From assembly GCF_003732425.1 (NCBI RefSeq), contig NZ_MOBX01000013.1, positions 248,001 through 312,000 on the forward strand: a stretch of 64,000 bases of DNA, in the 5' to 3' direction. Positions 46,833 to 55,800 of this stretch are shown here, in pieces (the first letter of the stretch is position 1; every line of letters starts with the position of its first letter). This stretch comes from Pseudomonas fluorescens. Its GTDB lineage: Bacteria; Pseudomonadota; Gammaproteobacteria; Pseudomonadales; Pseudomonadaceae. A program made the position numbers and the translations under genes. The notes under the pieces are model-generated. The model searched no databases and was not told where the DNA came from. It saw only the letters and a list, made by a program, of their open reading frames with translations.

Positions 46833-46922
46833 GGAGATAAGGGTCATCGCGCCTGCTTAAAATATGCGGCCACCATCGCCCTTAATGCTGGACTTTGGAA
46901 GGTGAGTTAGCCGGACGCTTAC
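46833..46922 (-). mobile_element. IS66-family left-end remnant (inverted)
   Basis: Read on the minus strand from 46922 it begins GTAAGCGTCCGGCTAACTCA and carries ATTAAGGGCGATGGTG and CCCTTATC at the same spacing as the intact IS66 left end (39900-39990), but no transposase genes. It differs at several positions, so it came from a related but distinct IS66 copy. Confidence 0.75.
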
Positions 46923-46930
46923 CGAAAAAC
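46923..46930 (+). repeat. target-site duplication, right copy (CGAAAAAC)
   Basis: Exact copy of 39892-39899, directly outside the inverted IS66 end. Confidence 0.75.
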
Positions 46931-46934
46931 TGAA

Positions 46935-47517
46935 AACCTTTTGAGTCTTCCATTTCTGTCATGTAGCGCTATCGCTCCGTCGCCGATGGAGATTGAATGC
47001 GCATCAAGCAGCGCCTGAGGCTGTCCGATGTTGCCCCCAAGGATGTTGCGCCCAAGTAGCCGCGGTTTGTGCCACCGATTGTAGGGTTTACGCGAGTTGG
47101 ACATTCACCGCGCCGCCAAACCCGTTACGGGCATCCCTAACAGCGCGGGCCAACTCGGCCCAGATCGGGACGTTCTTCTGTCAGGCGGTTGAGCACTGAG
47201 CTTCGATTCCAGGACAGATGCGTGCTGGCATAGTGGCCGACGCGGGCCGGGGCCAACAGCGCGCGGTGCTTCCACGCCAATCCGCGCCCCAGCCCTTGAG
47301 CGGCGGCCCTATCGGAGAAGAGCGACCAGATGAGTTCCAGATCGGCTCCTACCTGCAGCCGTACGCTCAATACTGGTTCGACGTCGGCACGCGGCTCATC
47401 CTCCAGCAGCCCTGTATTCGCATCAAACCACGCAGAAAATCGCCGTAGGTATAGAGATTCAACAGGTGATCGGGCATAGCCCCGACGGTGACAGTGATCA
47501 CAATCGGGTGACCGAGT
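46935..47517 (-). pseudogene. OLD-family (GajA-like) nuclease fragment, frameshifted
   Basis: Minus-strand segments align in order with residues about 69-250 of the intact GajA at 60262: LNLYTYGDFLRG, then in another frame EDEPRADVEPVLSVRLQ, DLELIWSLFSDRAAAQGL, APARVGHYASTHLSWNRSS, VLNRLTEERPDLG and finally QALLDAHSISIGDGAIALH. At least two frameshifts are needed. The Walker A region and the whole TOPRIM half are absent. The 3' end lies beside the composite transposon; the 5' end runs into the kfrA-like remnant. Confidence 0.8.
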
Positions 47518-48071
47518 TGCGGTAATGTTTCAACGCCTCGCGGGAGTGAAGGTGCTTTTCTTCCAGAGAGCGAATCTGCTCATCCTTCTCCTGCGCGCGA
47601 ATTTCCAAGTCACTGCAATTTTGGCTCAGGCGTGCATTGCGGGTGATTTCAGTTTGAAGGCCGGTCTAGCAGATCAGTAACTCCTCCGTTTGAGCTTCCA
47701 ATGCCGCCTTCTGGGTATCAAACTGGCGCTCCAAAACGGTGAGCTCCGCGTTCAGAGCGTCGTACTTTTTCTCCAGTGCAAGCCGCTGTTCGTCAAAAAG
47801 CCTTGGGCGTGCGCAATAGCTTCCTCCCCCCCTCCTCCGTCATTCGCTCTAAGAGGCCGGCTACAAGCTCGGTCAATTCATCACTCAGCCGCTCTCTAGA
47901 GGCCCGCGGTCGTGGGTCAAAATCTACTTCAAATACCGCTGAATAGTCGTCTTCGAGCCCGTATTGCGGAGTTCGATGCTCGCGGCGTCGATGCTTGGGT
48001 TCTCTCCCAGAGCAAGCAGCGATTCCCGGGACTTCTGAACAATCCCCCTCGTTAATTCCGCCGCGTGCCAT
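47518..48071 (-). pseudogene. kfrA-like DNA-binding protein gene, frameshifted and truncated
   Basis: Starts MARGGIN at 48071, then shifts frame to ELTRGIVQKSRESLLALGEN and SIELRNTGSKTTIQRYLK, the KfrA N-terminal DNA-binding signature. It shifts again to SDELTELVAGLLERMTEEGG and then a long coiled-coil stretch (LEIRAQEKDEQIRSLEEKH, REALKHYRNSV). KfrA-type proteins bind DNA through the N-terminus and filament through the coiled coil. It is divergent from the integrase gene, an arrangement that suggests an island maintenance module, now broken. Confidence 0.75.
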
Positions 48072-48251
48072 TTCACTCTCCTACAATTTCGTACCGCATT
48101 ACATACTACGTTTATACATAACACTTATTGATCAAAAAAGAATAATTTACGTAACTTTCTTTGATAAAATAATCGAGCGTTATCGCATCATAGAACCGGT
48201 TTTCGCCTTTTCCAGCGTCGGAAAAGGTACGTTTGGCGTAGAAGGGTCGAG

Positions 48252-49232
48252 ATGAACAAGGCGGATCGTTACCTGCAGGCCGGCACCCGGGAGAACACTC
48301 GGCGTAGCTACCGTGCGGCGGTGGAACACTTCGAAGTGACCTGGGGCGGCTTTCTCCCCACGACCGGCGATGGCATCGTGCGTTACCTCGCTGAGTACGC
48401 CGACCAGCACACCATCAGCACGCTGAAGCAGCGCCTGGCCGCCCTGGCACAGTGGCACATCACCCAAGGGTTCCCCGATCCCACCAAAACGCCGACCGTT
48501 AAGCAAATGATCAAGGGCATTCGGACATTGCATCCTGCCCAAGAGAAACAGGCCGCCCCCCTCCTTCTACATCATCTGGAACAAGCGGTGAGGTGGCTTG
48601 AGCGAGAGGCGGCTCTCGCGGCTGAGCGCGGCGAATTTGGAAGTGTGATCAGGCATAGGCGAGACATCGCTCTGGTGCTGATTGGGTTCTGGCGAGGGTT
48701 CCGGGGTGACGAACTGGCTCGTTTGCAGGTCGAGCACACCCAAGCGGAGTCAGGGATAGGCATCACTTTCTATCTGCCGCACACAAAGGGTGATCGACAA
48801 CACATGGGGACGACATTCCACACCCCTGCCTTAAAAAAACTATGCCCAGTTCAAGCCTATATCAACTGGATCACCGAGGCCGGCATTGCGCGTGGGCCGG
48901 TGTTCAGGAAGTTGGATCGCTGGGGCAATCTCGCCGAGGCAGGCATCAATTCGAACAGCTTGATACCCCTACTTCGCCGCATCTTTGAGCAGACAGGAGT
49001 TTCGGCTGATCTTTATAGCAGTCACTCCATGCGGCGTGGGTTTGCCACCTGGGCGGCGGCGAATGGCTGGGACATTAAAGCGCTGATGACCTACGTCGGC
49101 TGGAAGGACATGAAGTCAGCCATGCGCTACATCGATACGGCAAATTCCTTTGGGGAATTGGCGGCAGGTCGGCCGCTCACTTCATCAGCTATTCCTCAAG
49201 CGCATGCGTTGACAGTGGCTGAAAATCCCTAA
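48252..49232 (+). CDS. tyrosine-type site-specific recombinase/integrase
   Basis: 326 residues. N-terminal SAM-like core-binding domain (NTRRSYRAAVEHFEVTW) and C-terminal catalytic domain with Arg151 (FRGDEL), Lys179 (HTKG), His258-x-x-Arg261 (SHSMRRGF), Trp284 in place of the second His (YVGWKDM) and nucleophile Tyr293 (MRYID). The complete catalytic set suggests an active enzyme. Divergent from the broken kfrA-like gene; it probably integrated the defense island. Attachment sites could not be identified. Confidence 0.9.
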   Translation: MNKADRYLQAGTRENTRRSYRAAVEHFEVTWGGFLPTTGDGIVRYLAEYADQHTISTLKQRLAALAQWHITQGFPDPTKTPTVKQMIKGIRTLHPAQEKQAAPLLLHHLEQAVRWLEREAALAAERGEFGSVIRHRRDIALVLIGFWRGFRGDELARLQVEHTQAESGIGITFYLPHTKGDRQHMGTTFHTPALKKLCPVQAYINWITEAGIARGPVFRKLDRWGNLAEAGINSNSLIPLLRRIFEQTGVSADLYSSHSMRRGFATWAAANGWDIKALMTYVGWKDMKSAMRYIDTANSFGELAAGRPLTSSAIPQAHALTVAENP

Positions 49233-49472
49233 GGTCGGATGAGGTCACATGGGTAGGGGCACGGACCTGGGTGCGACCGATTTTCGTAGACCATTGTGCC
49301 CTCGGCAGATAACGCCATAGCACTTGCGACCCAGCTCTTTTGTCGCGATGCTCAAGCCGACTTCGGCATGGTGCAAGCGTTACTCTATCGCTGACCCCTT
49401 AGGTGGATTAATACATTTCATAGAGCCATATGGCCGTGCCCCAACCAAGGCTTCTCATATATTGGTCAAAAC
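49233..49472. other. intergenic region with small remnant
   Basis: No intact gene. A short open run near 49300-49390 (DNAIALATQLFCRDAQADFG ending at TGA) looks like the C-terminal scrap of a protein but cannot be identified. No clear promoter was seen for the operon that follows. Confidence 0.35.
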
Positions 49473-51287
49473 ATGCATAAAAAAACGATTGTTTGGGATG
49501 TGGCCAGAACACTGGCAAAGCTACGAGAGCTGGTGCAGCCTGGTGTCATTGGTTTCTATCGCAGCGTCGAGGTTACCGAGGTTCTCGGGGTTCAAGGTTC
49601 TACGCTTACGAATATTCTGACGCACGCAGTTGCAGAACCGCTTGATGCGCCTTCGGAAATTGATTGGAAGTCGGTTCTTCTAAACGGGAAGGAACGACAC
49701 AGGGTCCCTGGAACTGAATGGAACGTTGGCATAGCGCAGTATCGTCTCTCGCTTGAGGTCTTCCTGGAGAAGCTGGCCGAGTTTGGAGAGACCGGCCAAT
49801 GGAAGCCCGCGCCGATTGAAGTCCGGACGGGCACTCTGGCAGCAGTTCCTCCTCAGTTCGTCCCCGCCGACGGGCGCGACCATCACCCGTGGAACGGCGT
49901 TCTCAAGAACAACTTCTTCGAAGGTTCCCACGTATTGGAGTTGTTCGATACCACCAAGCAGCACTTACAGTTCCTGCTTGATGATTCGCGCAGGCTGACC
50001 ACCCTTGCGAAGATTGTTGGCAAGTATCTGCCGATAGAGGTGGATGGGATGTCGGACCGTCTGGGCAACGTCATCATTCAATTGCCCGTGACAGTGATGT
50101 CCACCGAGGTACGCGGATCCCCCGAAGGCGACCACTCTGTGGCCGTCGCTTGGCACCCGGACGTGCCCCCTCGCAACGTTCGGATTGCTGCTGAAATTTG
50201 GCAAGACTCGACAGTGACGAGCTTCGATTCGGCTGTCATTTCCACTGGCGAGGCGAAACTTCAGCTCAACTCTCCGGGTGGAGGGGCACGCACGAATGTC
50301 TGGGACGAAGAGAAGCGCATCTTACTGAGTGCCACCCCTCCAGTGAACTTCTTCACGAGCATGTCCCTTTCGATGTCGGTCGACCATCACGGGAATGAGC
50401 CGCTAAATCGCGAGTTCCTCCTGACAGACTCCGCAGGCAAGCAGAATATCCAGTCGCTGCGACTTATAAAGCCCGTCGAGCCGGGTCGACTCATTGGAAG
50501 CAGCCCCGAGTCCCCCAGGGAACCATGGGTTTCACAACGTGTCTTCAGCGAATCAGTAACCAGCCTCAAAGCACGGAAGGAATTTGTTCAGTACGGCATC
50601 GACGAGGCCAAACATGAAGAGGCTGTTGATCAGCAGGTCGCCAAGGCAAACGGCATCAATGATGAGGAAGCCGAGGGCGAGGAAACGTCACCGGATACCA
50701 TGTCCCGGAAGGACGCAAGGCGGAAGGCGGCGCTCGAAGACCTCCAGTGGTTGATGCAAAAACATGGTGGAGAAGGCGTCTGGTTGTGGGACCCGTTTCT
50801 TAGCGCAGAGGACGTCTTGCGCACGCTGTTCTTCTGCCCCCACAGCAGTGTTCCTCTCCGGGCGTTGACTGCTGGTAAAGCCCCCCCGGGCAGAATACAG
50901 AAGTTGGAGGCTGGAGGTGGAGTGTCCGCGCGGGAGCTTCAGCGGCTAGCCCGCGCACGAGCGGAAAAGCAGAAGAGCGAACAGGCTGACCAGCTTGAAG
51001 CGGCGAAGGGTAACTTTCATGGACTGCAACTCGAGTTTCGCATACGGGAGGGAGGCGCGGGATGGGGATTCCATGACCGCTTCATCATCTTCCCGAGAGC
51101 GCAAGGTTCGGCGCTGGCGTGGTCGCTCGGCACATCGATAAATAGCTTCGGCGATGAACACCATATCCTTCAGAAGGTTTCACACGGCGAACCTATCGCT
51201 CAGGCCTTCCAAGACCTGTGGGGGCAGCTCGAAGGGGAAAGGCACCTAATCTGGAAGACATCGACTAACGGGGGGCAGGAGCAATGA
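49473..51287 (+). CDS. uncharacterised 604-residue protein with PLD-like C-terminus
   Basis: Product not securely identified; it may belong to the VPA1262-like family. No transmembrane segment or P-loop. Residues 1-370 are mixed alpha/beta; 370-430 and 485-515 are charged, probably helical. The last 170 residues resemble a phospholipase D/HKD nuclease half-site: VWLWDPFL (436-443), FHDRFIIF (533-540) and SLGTSINSFG (551-560), which follow the HxK/R...GTSxN order with Arg for Lys. The ATG lacks a strong ribosome-binding site. Its stop overlaps the next ATG (ATGA). First gene after the integrase, in a defense-rich region. Confidence 0.6.
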   Translation: MHKKTIVWDVARTLAKLRELVQPGVIGFYRSVEVTEVLGVQGSTLTNILTHAVAEPLDAPSEIDWKSVLLNGKERHRVPGTEWNVGIAQYRLSLEVFLEKLAEFGETGQWKPAPIEVRTGTLAAVPPQFVPADGRDHHPWNGVLKNNFFEGSHVLELFDTTKQHLQFLLDDSRRLTTLAKIVGKYLPIEVDGMSDRLGNVIIQLPVTVMSTEVRGSPEGDHSVAVAWHPDVPPRNVRIAAEIWQDSTVTSFDSAVISTGEAKLQLNSPGGGARTNVWDEEKRILLSATPPVNFFTSMSLSMSVDHHGNEPLNREFLLTDSAGKQNIQSLRLIKPVEPGRLIGSSPESPREPWVSQRVFSESVTSLKARKEFVQYGIDEAKHEEAVDQQVAKANGINDEEAEGEETSPDTMSRKDARRKAALEDLQWLMQKHGGEGVWLWDPFLSAEDVLRTLFFCPHSSVPLRALTAGKAPPGRIQKLEAGGGVSARELQRLARARAEKQKSEQADQLEAAKGNFHGLQLEFRIREGGAGWGFHDRFIIFPRAQGSALAWSLGTSINSFGDEHHILQKVSHGEPIAQAFQDLWGQLEGERHLIWKTSTNGGQEQ

Positions 51288-52696
51288 AGGGCGATTCATC
51301 TGACCGTGCAGTGTACATGGCTGTCGAGATGCCTATCGCTTTGGTAAGAGCCTTAGCGAGCATGCCGGAGCTCTACGCTCAGTCGAAGCCTCTCAACATT
51401 GTAGCGTTGAAGGACGAGCTTGATGAAGAGCTTTGGTGGGGGACCGAGTCTGGAACCCCTGAGGCGGAAGAGCAAGCGAGGCAGCGGCTGCGTGCTCAGA
51501 GTTGGGCGCTGCAGGAATTGGAAGCATTAGCGCCTGAGTCACCCTATGGGTTGTATCACCTGCAGATTGTCCTAACGACCTGGCTGATTTCATCGCCGTC
51601 CGACAGGAGCGCAGTGGACGTGCTACCGCAAGAATTCGCCCGCCTGCCGCTACTGGATGGTCTGGAAAAGCTTTTGAAGGATACGGTCATGGGTATCCAA
51701 AATTGCCGCCACCGTATCGATGATGACCGGTGGCGCGAAGATATGCAGGCTGCAGGCCGTAGTGGTGACTACCGCAAGCTTGGCATGCTGATTCGCCATC
51801 TGAATATGGAGCTTTCGCCCGATATCCGCCTGGCCGTGATGCTCCTCGCGAAGTACACGCCCGACAGACTTGCCCGCCACGTCGAGGAGAGGCGCGACGT
51901 CTTGTTCTCAGTCGGTGTCCGAGACGCACTCGCTGACGACGCCCCCAGATTTGCTTTATCTGTTAGCGATGTCACCTTCAAGTTTGTTTGCACTTCTCAA
52001 CTCGCCAATGTCGGGGCGACGTCTGCACCGGAAGGCGCGGTAGAAGTTGTCCGTGAGTTGTTACTTCAGGTTGCTCAAACAGGTCTCTGGCGTGCATGGA
52101 TATTCGACTTCGCTCAATATCCGCAAGCGGATAACGTTGCGGAGAAGGCACTCTCGGAGGCACTTACCCAGTTGACTGCGGCTCACTGGGCTGATTTTGT
52201 TGACGCTGTTGAGCTTTGGACGCATGCAGGAACTGCAGGACCGGTGGCTAACATCCTAATCCCCTTCCTTAATGCCATGGGAAAGGAAAGATCTGCCGAC
52301 ATGTGGCGACTTGCGTTTGCGCGATGGGATAAATGGGACTATTGCAGTGACGATAGAGACAAACACCTGTTCGCGCCTTCCGCATGTTCTTTTGATTTTC
52401 CAGTAGCCATGTATTACACATTTCTTCCCCTCGATGAGGCCCAAGCTGAAATGGCCAAACTTCTGGAAGGCATTGCGGCAGTTGAGCAGAAATGGTTCAC
52501 AAACTTTTCAGAGCTTGTGACCTATCGTAATCGCCTCTCCTCTCGGCTGCGCCTGGTTCAGCATAGCTTCACCATTCGCAATCCACCGCCGGGAGGTATT
52601 AACTCGCTACCGCCTTGCATCGAACCAGATAACGAATTTTCAGAAGTTCGCTACCGATTCTTTGACGTAAGCGCTCCAAGGAGACGTGGAAGATAG
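51284..52696 (+). CDS. uncharacterised helical partner protein (470 residues)
   Basis: Not recognised. A soluble, mostly helical protein with no P-loop, membrane segment or signal peptide; Leu/Ala-rich repeats in the middle (LRHLN-, LAVMLLAKYT-, VVRELLLQVAQTG-like) suggest an alpha-solenoid or scaffold. The C-terminus ends basic (RRRGR). Overlaps the preceding gene by four bases and so forms a translationally coupled pair. It might be a sensor or immunity/regulatory partner for the PLD-like protein (inference). Confidence 0.55.
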   Translation: MKGDSSDRAVYMAVEMPIALVRALASMPELYAQSKPLNIVALKDELDEELWWGTESGTPEAEEQARQRLRAQSWALQELEALAPESPYGLYHLQIVLTTWLISSPSDRSAVDVLPQEFARLPLLDGLEKLLKDTVMGIQNCRHRIDDDRWREDMQAAGRSGDYRKLGMLIRHLNMELSPDIRLAVMLLAKYTPDRLARHVEERRDVLFSVGVRDALADDAPRFALSVSDVTFKFVCTSQLANVGATSAPEGAVEVVRELLLQVAQTGLWRAWIFDFAQYPQADNVAEKALSEALTQLTAAHWADFVDAVELWTHAGTAGPVANILIPFLNAMGKERSADMWRLAFARWDKWDYCSDDRDKHLFAPSACSFDFPVAMYYTFLPLDEAQAEMAKLLEGIAAVEQKWFTNFSELVTYRNRLSSRLRLVQHSFTIRNPPPGGINSLPPCIEPDNEFSEVRYRFFDVSAPRRRGR

Positions 52697-52766
52697 GAAA
52701 TGTCGCGAGCCGTGACGGCTTGCTCAGCGTTTACTGCTGTCCTAACAGGATCCAGCTTCTGGCCTA

Positions 52767-52793
52767 GCTCCCCCGCTGCTACTGCGGGGGAGC
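52767..52793. terminator. bidirectional terminator-like hairpin
   Basis: Perfect ten-base stem (GCTCCCCCGC / GCGGGGGAGC) with a seven-base loop between the convergent operons. No T-tract on either side. Confidence 0.55.
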
Positions 52794-52809
52794 GTTGGAT
52801 GGCCAGCTC

Positions 52810-55800
52810 CTAAAAAGAAATTCTTCGTGTCCTGATCAGATTTTCCCGCAAGTAGTACGCCCTCGCGGAACCGGTTTCTACCAGGCCGGTAAGCAATCCT
52901 AGACAAGCGTTGTACATGCTGCGCGTCAACGCTGCTCGGTTCTCAATTTGCAAGTAACGAGCCATGGACATTTCGAGATAGAAAGCCGTATTTAGCTGTC
53001 GGGAAATAATCGCAGTATCGGCTGAAAACTTCTTCGCCAAGATGAAAATACCATCCTCAAAAAACAGTTCATGGAAGTTGTACATCAATGAACTGAGCGC
53101 CTCGAAAACGTGGCTGTTATGCCCCGAGGTCCGTACAAAGTCTAAAAGATCGCAGGCGCCAACCTGAAGGCACGCAGTCTCGCTGGGGTGGCGTTGCCAA
53201 TGGCTGTCGGAATAAAGCATACCCCGAAGCAACGTATTCAAATCATGCTGGTGGCCAGCGTAGGGATCATTGACCTCTGTCGCCGCAATGGCGTGTAGCC
53301 CAGGTGCAAGTACCCTCCACAACGTCCAAATCGCATCGAAATCGTTCTTCTTCTCCATGGCAATATCAAAGGCTAATTTGACAAGGTAGGTAAAGGTGGG
53401 CGCCTTCGAGCACCCGGCACGCAAAACCTCGCGCACCGGCTCGAAATTTCTATGTTTTGAATGCACCACATGCTCTGCCAAGCAGTCCTGAATTTGTTTC
53501 TTTATCTCGTAGTGTATTTTTTCCTGGTTACCTTGCCGCGGCTCCCGGTATTGATCCTCGTAAACAAAACCGACGATTTTCTTGAGTAGCCGAATGTGGT
53601 CCTCTTCCTGATTGTTGTAAGGAATGAGCAACATGGGCAGATGAATTAGCCACGGAGCATGGCTTTCGAGCGAGCAGTCTTCAACATTCAACGGGAAATG
53701 CCCTGCCAATATTTCATCCCTGAATCGAGCAATCGTCTCGCTCCAATCCTCACGCCACTTAGCGGGAACATCGCCGCCGTAATGATGATGGCTGCTGGTT
53801 TTCGCCGTATCCATCCTGAAGCGAGCATGCTCCACTGCCCCAGCCAGACAGCGGGAGGCAAAGTCATGGTTGCTTGGCCAAAGGTAGGTCCTTACCCCTT
53901 TCGCGGCGGACGCACATACATGCAAATTGGCATGAGTCAACGCGGTGACGATTACATATTCCAAAACTTCTACGTCTTTATCCTGCAGCTCAAAATCGAA
54001 CATTTTGGCCAGTACGAATGCACACGCCGCCGCGCCATACTGATCCGTCGCATCAACCGCAGAGTGATCTTCTAGATTGTCTGCATGCATGCAGACTGTG
54101 TCGAAGATGATCTCAAAGCACCATTCCTTGTCTTCGGCTGACAGTTCGGCGTCAGCGTCTCGAATGCAAACAGCTGCCGTGGTCGTGATAGCGCCGATGG
54201 CCATACTCTGAAAACCTATAACCTTCCCTGTCTCAAACGCAGCAATGAGCCCTCGCGCCTCCGCGATAGCATCCTGGTAGGTGGCATAACGCGCAGTGTC
54301 GTAGCTGAGGTCGTCGAACGCCTTTCTGGACCACGCGTACAATCGCTGAACCACCGAATCGTACGAATGCTTGTCATTGAACTCACGTTGAACCTGCTGA
54401 AGGTCCTCAGGCAATGCAGCACTTGATTGTAGAATTAGTCGATTGTTCTTCCGGTCTTCTACCGCTTCCCAAGCGCGAGTATCCACACGGTGGATCATGA
54501 ACCGTAAATTACTGTCCTTGGTAACTTCCGCCTCAGCGATGAAAGCGTCGACTATCTGCACAGCTTCGCCCCGCAAGCTCTCATGAAATTGGAGCTTGAC
54601 CAGTAACTCTTCCAGCGTCTCTGCGCGCCATGGCCGAAGGGCCGCCTCTCTGCGCTCCTCCGCGTAAAATTTCGCCATCACGTCGCGATGCATCATGGTT
54701 CCAAACCAATTCATCTCGGCGCCGCCCATCTCCTGGACCTTACGCTGCAAATCCAGGCTATAAAGCCGGAAACTTCTTAAGAGGGGCAGCGCCGAGGCCC
54801 CCACCTTACTAGAACAGGCAACGGCGACAGAGGCTAGAACGGAAGTCGGCATTACCGAATTGCTAGACCGTAGGAGGTAGTCATACAGCCAAACAATTTC
54901 ACCTTCCTGCGTACAGGCGTTAACCCACGCAAATAACCAATTCTCCAATGCCATCATTGCGCATTGCAGTACGCCCGGTAACGTGGAATGCCCCCTGTAG
55001 CCTTTCCAGAGATGCGGGGAAGCATACTGAAGCACGCGATGCCCATCAGCCAGTTGTAGTTCAATTTGCTCCACGGCCATTTCTTCGGTAAAACCGAACC
55101 CCAGTGTCTGTTCAGAACGTGCACCAAACTCTGACTCGGCATGCTTCTGTGCTGTGGTATTACACAAGTTTATGATGAAATCCAAAGCCTTTCTGGGATG
55201 TTGCCTCAACAGATATTTGAAAGGGCCCTTGGCGCCGCTGGCAGGTGAAAAGCCACGTTCGACGTCTAGCCCATAGGACTCCTCAACGTCCAGTCGCTGA
55301 CGCGGCATGGGCCACGAGGGGTCAGATTCAGGCTCCTCCCTCTTCCATTCATGCAGGGCCAAACGGATGACGAAATCTGGGCTACGCATGCAGAGCATCG
55401 GCATAGCATCGCCCAGCAGCGCCAACTGAGTGAGCTCATCCACGTAGCTCGGTCGCTCTGAGCGCTTCTTGTACCGGAATACGTCGCGCTCGACCAAGGC
55501 ACTAAAGTCTTGCTCGACCGCCGCCGAGACTTTCAATAAAACTTTAAGAATTTTCTTCCTGAGAGAGTCACGCCGGTAGTCATCCTTGATGCGTTCAAGC
55601 AGAAACAGCGCTAGCAGCCCGACGCATTGCGAGCCGTGGGGAAGCTCCTCCCAGATATTTATTTGCTCGCACCAAGTGCTCAGCACTTCAGCGACTTGGA
55701 TACACGTCGGCTCGGCCAGCTGTTGCCTGGCGGCGTAGGTAAAATCAACCAAGGCATTCCACCCATCTCCATAGGGCCTTAAGAGCAACACTTTGGCCAG

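Larger units (their letters stand above)
39900..46922. mobile_element. IS66-bounded composite transposon
   Basis: The outer ends are inverted IS66 termini: GTAAGCGGCCAGCGAACACA on the left and, read inward from the right, GTAAGCGTCCGGCTAACTCA; similarity continues inward about 80 bases. Identical 8-bp repeats lie outside. The left side is a complete IS66, the right only a 90-bp end. Between them lie an exonuclease fragment and HxlR, SnoaL-like, AraC, SDR, VOC and saccharopine-dehydrogenase-like genes. The intact IS66 alone has no matching duplication at 42257-42264, supporting movement as one unit. Confidence 0.7.

Noticed and set aside
49324..49620. Plus-strand open frame of 98 codons overlapping the start of the PLD-like gene
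   Set aside because: It overlaps the better-supported 604-residue gene in another frame and shows no family features.
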